NCBI GenBank assembly: GCA_034008185.1
Contig: CM067084.1
Span: 69,288,612-69,352,611 of the forward strand
Length of the DNA stretch: 64,000 nucleotides
Origin: Gorsachius magnificus
Lineage: Eukaryota > Chordata > Aves > Pelecaniformes > Ardeidae
Direction: 5' to 3'
Made by a program: the position numbers and the translations under genes. Below are positions 1-13,874 of the stretch, piece after piece (within the stretch, counting starts at the first letter, position 1; each line of letters begins with the position of its first letter). The notes under the pieces are model-generated. The model was not told where the DNA came from and did not search any database. It saw nothing but the letters and a program-made list of their open reading frames with translations.

Positions 1-1313
1 CTCCTAGAAGCTATGCTAAGGCACATGGAGGCCAGGGAGATAATTCGAGATAGCCAGCATGGCTTCACCAAGGCAAGTCCTGCCTGACGAACCTAGTGAC
101 TTTCTATGATGGTGTGACAACAACAGTGGATAAAGGAAAACCAATGGATGTCATCTATCTGGACTTCTGCAAAGCCTTTGACACGGTCTCCCACAACATC
201 CTTCTGTCTAAATTGGAGAGCTATGGATTTGATGGGTGGACTGTTTGGTGGATAAGGAACTGGCTGGATGGTCGCATCCAGTGGGTAGTGGTCAATGGCT
301 CGATGTCTGGATGGAGACTGGTGACGAGTGGTGTCCCTCAGGGGTCCGTACTGGGACCGGTGCTGTTCAATATATTCATCAATGACTTAGCGAGATCGAA
401 TGCACCCTCAGCAAGTTTGCGGATGACACCAAACTGAGTGGTGCGGTTGACACACCAGAAGGACGGGATGTCATCCAGAGAGACCTGGACAGGCTGGAGA
501 GGTGGGCCTGTGTGAACCTCATGAGCTTCAACAAGGCCAAGTGCAAGGTCATACACCTGGGTCGGGGTAACCCCCAGTATCAGTACAGGCTGGGGGAAGA
601 AAGGATCGAGAGCAGCCCTGACAAGAGGGACTTGGGGGTGCTGGTGGATGAAAAGCTGGACATGAGCCAGCAATGTGCGCTGGCAGCCCAGAAGGCCAAC
701 CGTATCTGGGCTGCATCAGGAGAAGCGTGGCCAGCAGGTCGAGGGAGGGGATTCTGCCCCTCTACTCTGCTCTGGTGAGACCTCACCTGGAGTACTGCGT
801 CCAGCTCTGGAGCCCTCAGCACAAGAAGGACATGGAACTGTTGGAGCGGGTCCAGAGGAGGGCTACTAAAATGATCCGAGGGCTGGAGCACCTCTCTTAT
901 GAGGACAGGCTGAGGGAGTTGGGGTTGTTCAGCCTGGAGAAGAGAAGGCTGCGGGGAGACCTGATTACGGCCTTTCAGTATCTAAAGGGGGCCTATAGGA
1001 AAGATGGGGAAAATCTTTTTAGTAGGGCCAGCTGTGTCAGGACAAGGGGTGATGGTTTTAAACTAAAACAGGGTAGATTTAGACTGGATATAAGGCGGAA
1101 ATTCTTTACAATGAGGGTGGTGAAACACTGGATCGGGTTGCCCAGAGAGGTGGTGGAGGCCCCATCCCTGGGAACATTCCAGGCCAGGTTGGACGGGGCT
1201 CTGAGCAACCTGATCTAGTTAGCGGTGTCCCTGCTCACTGCAGGGGGGTTGGACAGGATGACCTCTAGGGGTCCCTTCCAACCCAAAACATTCTATGATT
1301 CTATGATTCTATG
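1..1313 (+). mobile_element. CR1 LINE, 3' portion, cut by the window edge
   Basis: This is the 3' part of a chicken-repeat-1 (CR1) non-LTR retrotransposon in sense orientation. It covers the middle and C-terminal part of ORF2 (reverse transcriptase), a short 3' UTR and three perfect ATTCTATG octamers at 1290-1313, the tail by which CR1 primes its own insertion. ORF2 ends at the TAG at 1216-1218. CR1 copies are usually 5'-truncated, and the true 5' end here lies left of the window. The same subfamily recurs at 14960-15338 (minus) and 49155-49789 (plus), with the same 3' UTR and octamer tail. Identification is by sequence recognition and is very secure; the exact subfamily name is not. Confidence 0.97.
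96..1218 (+). pseudogene. Decayed CR1 ORF2 (reverse transcriptase) remnant
   Basis: Three successive open stretches in different frames together read through the reverse-transcriptase core and the C-terminal tail of CR1 ORF2. Positions 96-437 carry RT motif A ([13 protein letters not shown]) and motif B ([11 protein letters not shown]). Around 385-415 the frame shifts, so the catalytic FADD motif C (bases near 418-430) falls in another frame. Positions 512-700 carry the [13 protein letters not shown] region. A second shift near 700 leads to 673-1218, which holds the [20 protein letters not shown] block and the conserved end. With at least two frameshifts the copy cannot encode a working polymerase. 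The 5' endonuclease domain is not in the window. Confidence 0.9.
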
Positions 1314-4300
1314 AAACCTCTTATGCTTCAGCTTGTGCTCATTGCCCCTTGGTCCTACGACTCAATGCTGTTGCCGCAGCCTGCAGGCATGCAGCCGCCC
1401 CAACACCCTGCCGCTGCTCACAGCTTTGCAGAAGGACACCCGGCCTGAGCCATGTGGAATTCAGCACAGAAGAAGTGAAAATGATTAAGCTTCAGCACAG
1501 GCTGCTGTGGAGCATCAGTGATTCCATCAGTTATCGACCTGTTGCTCTTGGAGGAAATGTTCATGAGGAACACCAGAAACAAGCAGAGGAATAGCATGCA
1601 AAAGATGAGTGCTGAGGCATGTATCTGAAGCAAATACATCCCAAGAGAAGTTTCTAGACAGCGCTATCAGAGGCAACCCCTAGAAGGGCACACAGTGACA
1701 GTGCTCGTTCCCTCCCTGTGGCGTGCTGCAATTAAGGCCATAGTTTCATGAACACTTTAAGCCAATATAAACCTTAAAAAGAAATTATTCTGTCACTGCC
1801 TTGAACCAGCACAGCTGTGGTAAGCCAAAAGAGAGAACCAATCCAAGCTAAAAGTGAGCCATTTTCCTTTCTTGCGATCTTTAACCTCTATCACTCTCTC
1901 TGAGCCAATTGATCTCATAATGTGAAAAATCCTGGAGCCAGCACAAAGGAGAGGTTGGCAGAGGAAAAAGCAGCTGGGCATGGCAGGAAAGCTGGAAAAC
2001 CTCTTTCAATCACAATGCTGCCTTCCAAAACATTTATGAAATCATGGCCTAAATGGTATCGCAAGCCCACTGCCAGCTTTTTCATACACTCCTGCCTATT
2101 AAACATCTAATGAGATTTTAATGTCCTACAGCCCACCTGTTTTTTTTAAATTTAAAAACACATAGTCAAATAGATGTGATCATTTTCCAGCTATTTATAA
2201 ATTAAATATCCATACTGATCTAGCTGACAAGATGAAATTAGACAAAGCTGTAAAAAATGAAGAGAAATCCAACAAATCGTACTTTACAACTTGTTGCTAA
2301 CAGTCCCAAGGACTGATAATGACATTTGCTTTTCCATAGAGTTCCTGCCTAAAATGTAGTGGCATTTTCTAGTCATCATTTTTGTTTGAAGGAAGAAATT
2401 AAGACCATTTAACCTGTTCCAAAACACTGCTAACATCTGCATGCTCTTCCCTTTATATTTGCACTAAATGGGTGCATTTGGCAAAGAATGGATTCTTAAA
2501 TCACCTAAAGTGGTACAGACAGTTCCAGGAATTCCCACTGTTAATGGACTTTGAGCCCTTTATTAGAAATGCTGCAGAGATTTCTAGAAAGAGAAGAGAA
2601 TAAAGGAAAAGGAACAACCTAATTTGTTTGGGCAGTGGACAATATTCTGCACATAGTGTTGGACTTTCCAATATCTGCAAGACCCTTATAGAATCATGGA
2701 AAAGAAAACTAAAGGGCTATTTGCAAAAGCTATGATATGATGTGAAACGGTACAGTAAGAACCAAAATGGGCAGATGCTAGGCCTAAGTAAGATACACTA
2801 GGGACAAGTTATGTCTCAAAAACAGACCTTCAAAAATAATTAAATTTTGTTGATTTCATATCCTTCTGAAAAGATAAACTAAAATAGATCCTAATCAGAA
2901 CATTTCTATGAGACGGTTTCCTTCTCTGGGAACAGGGAGCAAACGGACAGGTGACACCTGCAAGGGCAGGGCAGGGAACGCAAGCCAGCAGTTGAACCTA
3001 CGAGACACTGAACATAGCAAAGTTTTAGTATTCCATAGGAAGAAGAAATTGGTTAAGTTACAAAGAGCAAAAAAACTGCCTTGTAATGGTGCGTCTGTGT
3101 TCAGACGCTAAGTAAAATTTCTTGTGAATCAGGTTTTTTGTAGACCTTCCTCTTGCTGGGAACTATCAGGAAAAAACTTTGTCAAGCAAAGAGGTATTAT
3201 AAAAATAAGGCAGTAGTGGTTCTTAAAAAGTGAATATTTATCTTGGCATTCTTACTGGGAAATGTAATGTCTTTTCAAATGAATATGGCACCTATACAAT
3301 AATTTCTATTTAATTTATCTCCTGGAAAGAGAACCATTCAAAGGTAAAGGACTATTACCAATGTCTCTCCACTTTCACTTACTCAGTCTTCAGCAGTTTC
3401 CAAAATTTTATTCTTAAGCAAGCACATTTATAGCAAGAAAGCTGAGAGCGCAAGATGTCAAATGCAAACTCCACCACGTAGCAAAAATACCTCGTCTTCA
3501 CAATCAAGCTAATATTTCACAGTAAAACGATATCTTAGTAAACAAAAAGCAAAACCAAATTATACAACAGTACCTGGGCTCCAGATATTAACATGGGGCT
3601 GTCTGCTATGTCAAGAGAAGGCAAAATCATAAAGTGAAAATTATAACTCATTATTTAAAATCCCAAAGCATAAACCTTCAAGTTCAGCTGTTTGGAAGTT
3701 ACAGCACTATGCTGTGTAATCTGTTCGGGTTAATTCAACAAAAATGCAACCATCGGCTTAGGCCAGCCCAGATCAGATTAGTATTGCCAACTGACTGTAT
3801 CATACACAGGCGCTATATTGCCATGCTCATTAAAGAGGATCTAATTCAGTGTCATCTTATGTGTATACAAAAAAACCCCTCTTTCATCTGATTGCATATG
3901 ACTGCTTCTTATGAAAAAGATAAAAATCAGTCTTTCCTTTGTGCTCTTCCTATCTGTAGATCTCCTCCCCCCTCCTTTTTTTTAAAGCTTATTATTGTTG
4001 TTGTTGTTATAGCATGGCCTGTTCTCTCCCTTTCCACATTATAATTGCATTTTAATTAATCTCATTTATTCCTGTACTTATACGACTCCACTAAAATCAA
4101 CTATCAATATGGGTACCAACTATACCCAAGATTTCTAGATGCCCTCTCCTGAGCACCACGCTAAGAATGAAGAACCGTGCGCTGCTAAGAACCACCGTAC
4201 CGGTGCAGGCAGGCTCGGCCCCATCTAGCACAGCGCCCTGCCTCCAACAGCGCCTATAGGTGCCCAACTCAGAGATAGTTAAGAACAGAACATGCGTATA

Positions 4301-7208
4301 TATTCGCATTTCTCCGAACTTTTGGCTCAGAGGTCTTCATGAGCCTACATGGAAATTCAAAAAGTAGAAGTAATGCAGAAAAGAAAGGACGTAATTTTTT
4401 TTCAGAATATCATTAAAAAGGAACAGTAGCAGAGAGAAGAAGGAAGTCAGAATGATGATGGAGAAACACGCTGCACTGGTACAAACCCATTACTCAGTAG
4501 TTCGGAAGTTACAGAACAGTGACAGCATGCTACAAATGTTAAGCCCATTACACATTTCAGTTGCTGCTCTTTTTGTCATCCATACTTGAGATAAATCAAA
4601 GGTCTTTGTATGTGCTATAAAACACTGCTGTTCTTTTCTTCCCCTCTGACCTGATATAGTCACCGTTATCTGGAATTTTCACAAAAAGAGGATCCTGCTT
4701 GATTTCAGATGAGGGGAAAACAAATTGATATTAAAGTCATGATGCAGCCACATCCACTGACCCAGTATATTTACAAATATTGCATAAATCAACTTCATAA
4801 AATAAAGTGGGACACCACCTTGAGATCTGTTGAGCAGCCTTCTTAGCAAAAACTTAAGACAAACAGATGTATACCAGTGCTATTTACATTCAGCTGGTCT
4901 TGAGAGAGGTATAAATAACTAAATAGATAAAGAAAATTGATTTCACACTAATAAAGTGCTGCCAACACATGCTTCCTCCAAGACAGTGGAATTGTGGCAT
5001 TACCACCAAGAGCAAGAAACCTCTAGGAACAGTCTGGACAAAGCAAAGGGCTGTCTCACAGCGAGGACCATTCCGAACTAGAGATGTAAAACACCATGTA
5101 AGGCATCAGTGACCTGGATTTTACCTGAACATTTTCACTTTTCCTGCCTCAAAAGAATTTGTGTTCTTGCCAAGGATACAAAAAAAATAATTCTGGACTC
5201 ATTTGCTATATATAAGTGATGCATAGTGAGCAAGCCAAGACTTCTACGAAGATAGAAGCTACTGCCCATGAACAGTAAATCTGATGCATTTAGTAGCCAC
5301 CTAGGGCGTGCAATAGCAATTCTATGCAGTGCATCTGCACATTCTTCTGCCTGGGAAATTCCAGGCAGAAATACAGCTGCCCTGCCGCTGCTGACCTTAC
5401 AAGCTACTCTCTTACAAGTCCTCTCCACATTTTCTAACTTCAAAATATGAACTTTGTGAATTTGCATTCTTATTACTAAGCCATACATCACATTTCTGGC
5501 AGATCTTGTACTGTAAATAATTTCAAACATAACTTAGATAAAGTGACTTCTGACAGAAGTTATTTTTACAGTAACACCTGCAAAACATCTTGTTAGATAG
5601 AGAGAAGCTGAATTCCTTACAGACTATAGAGGGCAACTTGAGTTCATTCACATACTCCCAAGATAAAAATTTGTGTGAAAATCATTTTCTTATTACAGCA
5701 CTTTCATTTTCATCTATCAAAGTATTAAACATGTACCCAAATACACTAAGGGGAGCACCAGTTACTGCATTAGTTGAAAAGCAATCAATTTCAAAGTTCA
5801 TCTCGACAAAGTAGTTTATTAATAGCAATAATGATTATTATTACTTGGAATTTCAGAAGTGCACAGACAACAAGCTGAAAATGGGGCTGCTCATCACATA
5901 CACATGCTGTCTTTATCTAGGGATAAAAAAACCAAAGCTGTTACAATATGGTAAGAGTCTTATGAGGTGAAAAAAAAAATCATCTATAACATCACCTAAG
6001 CTGGTACAGATAAAAAGCTCAGGGATAGAGAGACTCAAACTAGCAAAGCCACATCTTGTTAAAGCATATGTCACCTGTCTACAATACTTCTAACACATGC
6101 TACAACATACTGGATGCATTAGCACATTTATTGCCTTGACAACAAAGCTAGAATTAATAGTATGGGGCAGTCCTTGTTCCAAAGAACTGAAATTCAAGAG
6201 GAAGCAAAGAAAGTATTAGCTGAATTTCCAGATGCTATCTGAGAAGATGTTTTTCTGAGAAACAAAAAGCCACGTTTTTTTCAATTTACTGGTTAACTTG
6301 GGGAACATGTGATTTTTCACAAGTCCTTCCCAAATGCTGCTCTGTGCCTGGCAAAATAATAAAAAGGGAAAATTAAGGAAATCTATTTTAAATAAAAAGT
6401 TTTTCTAAACCCATAGTTTTTTCAGTTTTGTGGTTTTGCCTTACAGCTGAGGTTTAAAAACAATTTTAAAGTCAAGGGAAATAGAATGTTTTGCAATACC
6501 TAAGTCTATTTGTCCCCTACAAGTTTTAAAAGAAACATTTTCTCCAGCTCTGATCTTGGATACTGTATTTAGGAAACCTTTACTGAAGACAACTTATAGC
6601 AATTTAGTACTTCAGACCAATTGCACCATATCATTGTTATTTAGCAAAAAACCCCAGATTTTCCTATTATTGTTCCAAGTTATCTCAGCTTCCTTCCACC
6701 AGAAAAACCCTGAAGTACCCTGAAAACCCTTACCCATCAAAAATTTATCCCACATGATGTGAGGAAGAGAGTGAAAACTTCAACACTGACCAACTTACAA
6801 GCAATGTTTAAGCTAACAAGAAGCAGTCTTACTTTTGGCTTTTAATTGCATTACTTACATTTTGGGAACTGAGCCCTGGCTTTTTACATTTCTAATGCAT
6901 AACATAAAAACAAGTTTATTTCTGTCTTTAGAAGATTGTCATAAAAACAGTGAGGTGTTTCTAATGGAAAGACTCCAGTGCCAATTGGTTTTGTACTACA
7001 TACACCAAATATGACTTCCACAGTTCCTACTCTTTAAAATTAGGACTTAAGGTCAATAAATAATTTCCTTTTCATTAGTAAAGTGAAGAGTGTGAAATTA
7101 ATTATTTTTATGTCCTCACCACCTTGCTAATGTAAACCCTCTGTTTAGAATGCAAGAGCATATAAAAACCAGCAAATTTACTGCATGCAGTGAATTAACA
7201 GAAGGACT
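1314..7208. other. AT-rich DNA, no gene recognised
   Basis: About 5.9 kb of AT-rich sequence. Open stretches are short (under about 130 codons) with no recognisable domain. The plus strand looks A-rich, for example around 5970 and 2150-2240. Vertebrate introns tend to be T-rich on their sense strand, so this would fit transcription leftwards, but that is only a weak statistical hint. A small GTT-rich run lies near 3990-4010. I see no RNA gene and no full repeat element. Confidence 0.6.
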
Positions 7209-7670
7209 GCTGGCGCATGTTGAAAGAAGGGCAACAAAGCTAGTGAAGGGTCTGGAGCACAAGTCTGATGGGGAGCAGCTGAAGGAACTGGGGGTGTTCA
7301 GCCTGGAGAAGAGGAGGCTGAGGGGAGGCCTTATCACCCTCTACAACTTCCTGACAGGACGGGGTGGCAAGGTGGAAGTCGGTCTCTTCTCCCAAGTAAC
7401 AAGTCCTAAGACAAGAGGAAATGGCCTCAAGTTGTGCCAGGGGAGGTTTAGATTGGATATTAGGAAAAAATTTCTTCACCAAAAGGGTTGTCAAGCATTG
7501 GAATGGGCTGCCCAGGGAAGTGGTCAAGTCCCCATCCCTGGAGGTATTTATATGTGTAAGACGTGGTGCCTAGGGACATGGCTTAGTGGTGGACTTGGCA
7601 GTGTTAGGTTTACATTGGACTTAAGGATCTTAAAGGTCTTTTCCAACATAAACGATTCTATGATCCTATG
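7209..7670 (+). mobile_element. CR1 LINE, short 3' fragment
   Basis: A 5'-truncated CR1 of a different, older subfamily than the one at the left edge. It begins within the ORF2 C-terminal region (reading [19 protein letters not shown], then the [12 protein letters not shown] block) and ends with one intact and one mutated octamer (ATTCTATG, ATCCTATG) at 7655-7670. Its 3' UTR (the dominant signature is TTGGACTTAAGGATCTTAAAG) matches the reverse complement of the short minus-strand fragment at 44897-45015, so those two are the same subfamily. The open frame at 7150-7671 is a shadow of this element, not a host gene. Confidence 0.93.
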
Positions 7671-10600
7671 AGTGAGATCCCCAGCTGACCCTTTCCCAGG
7701 GTTTTTTTTACAAATTTACTACTTTAACTTGAACTGATAACTGGACTGCACTTGATGGACATGGCATGACCTTATCAGACCTGTACCAGCTTATCTGAGA
7801 AAAAAAAAATCCTAACAGGCATTATGAATATGAATTATGCTCTTCATCTCTTCAGCTAAGGCTCTCAGTCATGCAAAAACGCACCCATTTCTAGACGTGC
7901 ATATGCACCTCTAGCAGACATGGCATTGACTTCGTATTTGGAACTGAACATAACTTTACCTCTGGTATGTCCCCACCTGTTCACAGGTAAAAAGCAATGC
8001 TACACTAAGAAATGCAACTCATGGTATAATAGACAGAAGTTGAAGACTTCAGCACTGTCAAAAGGGGTGCTGCTTACCCAACAGCTAATCGGTACTGATG
8101 TCATCAGAACAAGCCTCACAGCGCCAACACTGAGCTTTTTAAGATCAGAAAGTTTAATCAAGGAACCAGCAAGAATCTTTTCAATCTATCTGACTGCTGT
8201 GTATAACCAGTAATATATACAGGTCCATGTAAACACACACAGAGTTATGCATCCTGACAACTACATGAAAAATGATGTCATTTTTGACTGCAGGTCAAGG
8301 TGAGGCCCTACAGAGAACCTGATAAATAAAGCTGTTTAAAACCTGTCTGAACTCTCATGTTACAAAAAGGTCATTTGTGGGTTTTGTTTCAACTTTTTGA
8401 ATGGAAACCAGAAGCTGATGAATAATGTCCCTAGAAAATGGTGCTTATAAATAATGATACAAGTAGTTAAGTATTTATAGAGTAGTAATATAAAATAAAA
8501 AAATATTCAACACCTTACTAAGGAACACTGCTTCTACAAGTCAATGACTCAGTTAATAATTTTAATGGAAATTTAGCAGTTCTCAAAAAGAAGCCAAGAC
8601 AATCTATAAATTCCTTTATCTCAAATACATTTCCTTTACTCTCTTTGTGATTGTGACACACTGCAAACATATATTTTAACTGGTAGATTTTTATAACTAG
8701 TGTTATCTGTACGTTTGCTGAAGCATCCTTCAAGATTATAACCTAAACCAGAAAAAGGAAGACATTCTTTTTATAACTTGATTAAAGGAAAAATAGGTTA
8801 ATTAAAATATATGCTGTGTATATTTCAAGTTTATTCTAATCTGACTTGTTAATTAATATTTTCATTCAAAAAACCCCAACCACACCCTAAATAATGGCAA
8901 CAAACTCACAATGAATTCCATGAAAGACTCATCTGTGAATGTTACGTTTTCATTGTTTTGTTTTTAAGCATAGCACTGAAAAGGTGAACAAATCAGACTA
9001 CTACTGTCATTCAATACAGGGTGACTTTATGGTAGCCACGTATTAGATTAAACTACAGAACTATATTTAACCTGAGAAGATAGGGTCACATTTACGTAAT
9101 CCTGCTTTAGGAGCTTCTAATGAGTTACTGCAGCCTAACCCAGATATGCCTGCCAGCAAGTCCCCTGCTCTTTCATGTCAACACATTAATGAGAGTACAA
9201 TTTCATTGTAAAAATTGCTGCACAGCACAAAGAACACTCTCGTTAAACATGTTGATCATCAATATGATCAGGAACCTAAAACTAAACTTCGGCCTAATGT
9301 AACTTGTATTTATAGCACAGCAGCTTTATTTTCATTTGTATTCCATTCACTATATAGCCACCATCACAGTGTTACGAAGCAGGGATTCCTGAGGCAGGGG
9401 AGTAGAAGTAGTCCATGGAATTAGGTGAATAAAGGAATTGGTAAGTTCTTTGACACGAGAGCATTCACCAAGAGAGTAGATGCTTACATTTACAAGTTAA
9501 CGAATGCACACAGAAATTACTGAAGGATGCTTTATATGCTAACTGAGTTATCACCATGGCCTCTCTTTGCTTTAAAAATCTACTATCAAGAATGCTCATC
9601 CATCTTAGAAATGTCTTCATCTTTTAGAGAGCATCCACTGAGAGTCCGGCTTCCCCACCGGAGAGTCCTGCACTCGGCCACCTGTCTCGCAGACACATAT
9701 GGCACTTGGGGACCAGCGGGGGCCAGGGCAAGCACCGGTCACGCGGTAACATCTGCCAGCTGATCAAAACTGGCATTAATGAAATTCTGAAAGGAGTTTA
9801 GTTCACTCCTTCATGCTGAAAGCCAGCTGCAGTGACAAAAGGTGTCCATAAAAAGCAGCACGTTAAGATTATAAATGGTAAAAATGGAGCAGGGAAAAGG
9901 ATGAAGCTCTTCAAGGCATGCTTTTTGACCCAAGTCACCTACCGTAAACACCTTGCCAAATGCAGTCTGTATTGTAGTACTGTCTGAAATCTGTATAGTA
10001 CTGCATGGCGAGAAATGTAAAGCAGCGATGCAAGAAACAAGGACAGGAATAATAAAAGGCACAACTACAAACAGAAGAAAAAAAATGAAGAATTCATCAT
10101 TATGATTTGCCATTGCATCACACGCTTCAGCACCTGTTATTACTAGATTTGGCTATTTTTAAAGGGTTGTTAGCTTGAAGAGCATCTCAATAAATTATCA
10201 TAATGCAAAAATGATACATGTATAAAAATAGTTTGAATTTCAGTGTCAGTAGTTGCTTTCTTTACACCTAGTTGCTTTCTTTACACCATGTCTACTAATA
10301 CTGTATATACAGGCAAAGCACCAAAAAGAAGTTCAAAGAGATGTAGTTTCAGATCATTACATTTTCTCTGGGGCACTAGGATGCCTTTCTCTGTTGCTGT
10401 ATGAGGTCCACAGATTTCAAGATTCAGAGAACAGTGGCTATACCAGGAATGGACCACGGCATTCCCAAAGCCAAACAAGGCCAATAGACCATAAACATAG
10501 TGTCTTGGCTTCAAATGCTAATTATTTCCCTGCAAAGCTAAGGCTATAGTCCAGTGGAAAGTTCTTCACTAATTTAGCTCTTCACAAAGGAAAAATGAGG

Positions 10601-13360
10601 CACCTCAAAGAAGAACAGTTTACATTTATTTTACTTAAATATTTTACAAAAAACCCATGATGACAGGAAAAAAAAACAAATAATGGCCTCTTTTTAGCAA
10701 AAGAATTAAAAAGAATGCAAAGCTTATGGGAAGAAGGGAAGAGAACAGCAGATTTGATGACTGGCAATCTGAGCCCTTAGCTTTAACTATTACATACAAA
10801 TAGATCAGAGATTTTATTGTGTGACAGGAATGAGACAGAATGTGAATCCCATTATCTCTTCCACCATGTGGTGCACCTATCAATTAAGGCACTGTTTCTG
10901 CACCACGAGAATGCAATGTAAACACTTTGTGTGGTGCAACCTGCCTGGTATCCAAGCTTTCCACAAATACTTTGGTTGCCAAGATTTTCTTGCCTTAAGC
11001 TACCATCTGAAACATGGAAAGCTGCCCTTTGTGAAAGTGGAAAAGCAGCATGAAAAGGAAGCAGAAGATGACTCTCTTCTGTTTCCCTCCATATTTAGCA
11101 ATTAACCTCTTACTTTTAATCCTTCAAATTTAAAACAGGAAAATAGTAGTTAAATATGACAGCATTTGAACATATCTCAAAAGCTGCAGTATTGAACATT
11201 GACTCAAAGCTATCAGTAATTTTGGTATTGGCTTGGTTGTTCACATGAAAGACATTAATTTTAATGCAGCTCGTTCTGGGAGGGAGGGAGATGTGAATCC
11301 TGTTCCACACCTGGTCATTGGGAGGAACTGCACAACAGGGCCAGGCACTGAACCATCTCACAAGCACCATTCACCTCGGGCTTTGTGCATATCATATATT
11401 GCACAATGAGGTGAAAGATTTAAAAGGAAAGTCTAAAGATATTTTTTTATAAATGTTGCTTTGATAAATTCAAAGACTGATTTTTAGCATGCTTCCCAAG
11501 CTCAAGAAAGCTGGTCTCTATGTCCAAGAAGCAAACAATACAATCAGTGGAAAACCTGGCATTAAACAATGACTCAGCATGCAGACTGAGCCTCAAACTC
11601 TGAATAAAAAATTTACAACATATGTAAAATTTAGAAGGGTGGTTATGCTCACTCAAAGAGAAAAAGAAAAAAAAAGTAGTAAGTTAGTAGTAAGCTAACT
11701 AAAAGCAAAATCAGAAATTAAAAAATAAGTAGCTTGCTATTAACAAGAAAGAAAAAATGGCCATTTTTCTTAGTGTAAGGCTAATTCAGAAAAATTTCAT
11801 TTAAAAAAACACTGCAAATTTTTCTGTAAATTTAAAGTCATCCAACATGACATGATCTTGAACTAGAAAGCTGATGTTGAACTCAGAAAGATAAATCCCA
11901 TGTTTAGCAGCAGTAAAATTTATTATAAAATGCATTTCTTTGGCATTATATGGCTAGATTTGAATCCGATAATAACATTTATGATTAAAATTGCATAATA
12001 TGAAGACATACTATGAATATTAATAGAAGTGTACTACACAAATGCACATACAGATGTTCTGTGCAGACTGATATGTATATTCCATCCTACAGAGACAGAT
12101 AAACTCAACTGAAGAAAAGAAGCAATTATGTAAAAAGGACATGTGGAATGGAACATATCAGAAAAAGCTGAAATTCAAGTTACTCAGAAGCTTAGGTGCT
12201 TCATGAATAAAGAAGGAAGGAAACTTCAATAACTGAGAAATCATCCTATGAAGGAAGAAGAGGAGAAGTACCAACTAAGTATAAAATAACATGCAGATTA
12301 TTGTACAGAGACATGGAACATCTGAATATAAATTCTATTTATCAAAACCAGAATGCCTTTTAGCCATGTTCTAACATTTTCTAAAATTCAGAGCTGAGCT
12401 CCAACTTACATACAGACCAACATTATGAACACGGCATTTTCCTGCTGGCTCAGTATCTCATGTAGAAGGATGACAAAAGAATTTATTCCTTTCCTACCAT
12501 GTGGATAAGCAGAAGGATATCTAAACAACCACCAGTTTTGAGAACTCTGCTTTCTGCATTATCAGGAACAAGATGATAGTTTTGCCTCCTTGACATACTT
12601 CCACAGCAAGCATTCCAAACACAGAAGCAGCAGATCAAACTCCCCTGACGTGAAAAGATGAAATAAATCTCTGTACAGAGACTATTATTCCCCACACATA
12701 TACTCAGGAACAGAAGCAGAGTCAAATTCTGATCCAACTTGCAGATTTTTGTTGCAGTCATGTAGGCAGCAGTTCTGAAACATATTGCACAGCTTCACTA
12801 CAGGCATACCCAAGGCAAAATCATGCCACTAGACAAGTCTGGCCACATCTTGCAGGTTAAGGCCCCCATGCAACCCAGTGTTATTGGAAATGCTATCTTT
12901 TTTTTTTTTCTTGCAATAAAAAAAGTCATTTATGTGTTTTTGAACGCAAATGCCACTGCATTTGCCCATCTACTCCAACATTACAAAACCAAAGAACTGC
13001 AACATTTAATCGAACAGCTTAAGTAACGAAGCTTTGATGCTTAATTGATTTGCTTGAAACTGTAAATTGCTAAAAACAAAACATTATTTTAACTTGACAG
13101 TCCTGTCAAGACCAATATTTCTCACTACGCTGCAAGCTTATTCTAAGCTGTTTATTAACACAACTATTACTAACAGCATGCAGAAAAGAAATCTCAGATC
13201 TAGAGCTGGTTTTGAACCTCAGCCTGCCATGGTTATAGGTTAAATCTTCATTTTCACAACTGCATACGTACTACCCAATCCTGTTTGAAACCCAGATGAC
13301 AGCATCAAGGGCTGACAGTGTTCAGCTCCGTAAGCCAGTATTTCCCCCAACTCATCTCCC
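7671..13360. other. AT-rich DNA, no gene recognised
   Basis: Intron-like or intergenic DNA. There is a 19-bp unit, AGTTGCTTTCTTTACACCT, repeated in tandem at 10251-10287 (the second copy lacks its last base), and a T run at about 12898-12910. Open frames of up to 100 codons occur on both strands but show no domain, splice context or codon pattern that I would trust. Confidence 0.55.
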
Positions 13361-13382
13361 ATGTTCCTCTTGGGCCCAGCTA

Positions 13383-13388
13383 TTTATT
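13383..13388 (-). terminator. Possible polyadenylation signal (AATAAA) of a minus-strand transcript
   Basis: Read on the minus strand this is a canonical AATAAA. It lies about 130 bases downstream of the stop codon (13521-13519) of the candidate terminal coding exon. The next 40 minus-strand bases are moderately G/T-rich, as expected for a downstream element. AATAAA is common by chance in AT-rich DNA, so it only supports the exon through its position. Confidence 0.3.
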
Positions 13389-13518
13389 AGTTTATGTGTA
13401 TTTAAACATCATTTAAGCCTTCAGATACATGGCTGGCACCATATCTCCATCATCTTGCTCATCTAAGTCAAACAACCCCAGATACTGCAATGCAGAATGA
13501 TATTTGCTAACCAGAGAA

Positions 13519-13874
13519 TCACAGTATATATTGCTCCAATGTGATCTGTAAGCTTTGGTACAGTGCAGAAGATGATGCTGATGTTTTAAAAATCTCTGAA
13601 GAGATAGCAGCTCCATAATGGATGGGATGAAGTCTCTGTAAAGGGATGTCAAGTATAGTACATTTGGTCTTGTACAACTGTACTGGCTGTAATTCAAAGG
13701 GGACAGAAGTGGCACTAGAAGAGACTTTGCTGGCAAGGAGAGAAGAGCAGGAACAAACCAGGGGATCCGCAGCCAGAGAAGTGTGAGTGGGTGTGCAGGG
13801 CCATGTTCCAAATAGAACCAGTTTTGCTGTCAATGAACCATCACCACTCAGCTGAGCATACTGAAAATATTTAC
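13519..13874 (-). CDS. Candidate terminal coding exon, unrecognised protein (minus strand)
   Basis: On the minus strand a strong acceptor (long pyrimidine run ending TTTTTTTCAG, with the AG at 13876-13875) is followed by an open frame of about 118 codons to a TGA at 13521-13519. The predicted peptide starts KYFQYAQLSGDGSLTAKLVL and ends SLQITLEQYIL. It is rich in Ser, Leu, Thr and Ala with several Cys, and has no motif I recognise. The entry phase needs one base from the previous exon. The small exon at 14537-14582 supplies exactly that and continues the frame as ...VSVWKSSG-KYFQYAQ.... A polyadenylation signal follows about 130 bases after the stop. A frame of this length is not by itself unlikely in 64 kb of six frames, and another frame is also open here. 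The call rests on splice signals plus phase agreement. Confidence 0.33.

Noticed and set aside
673..1218. 181-codon frame as a possible host gene
   Set aside because: It is the C-terminal part of CR1 ORF2.
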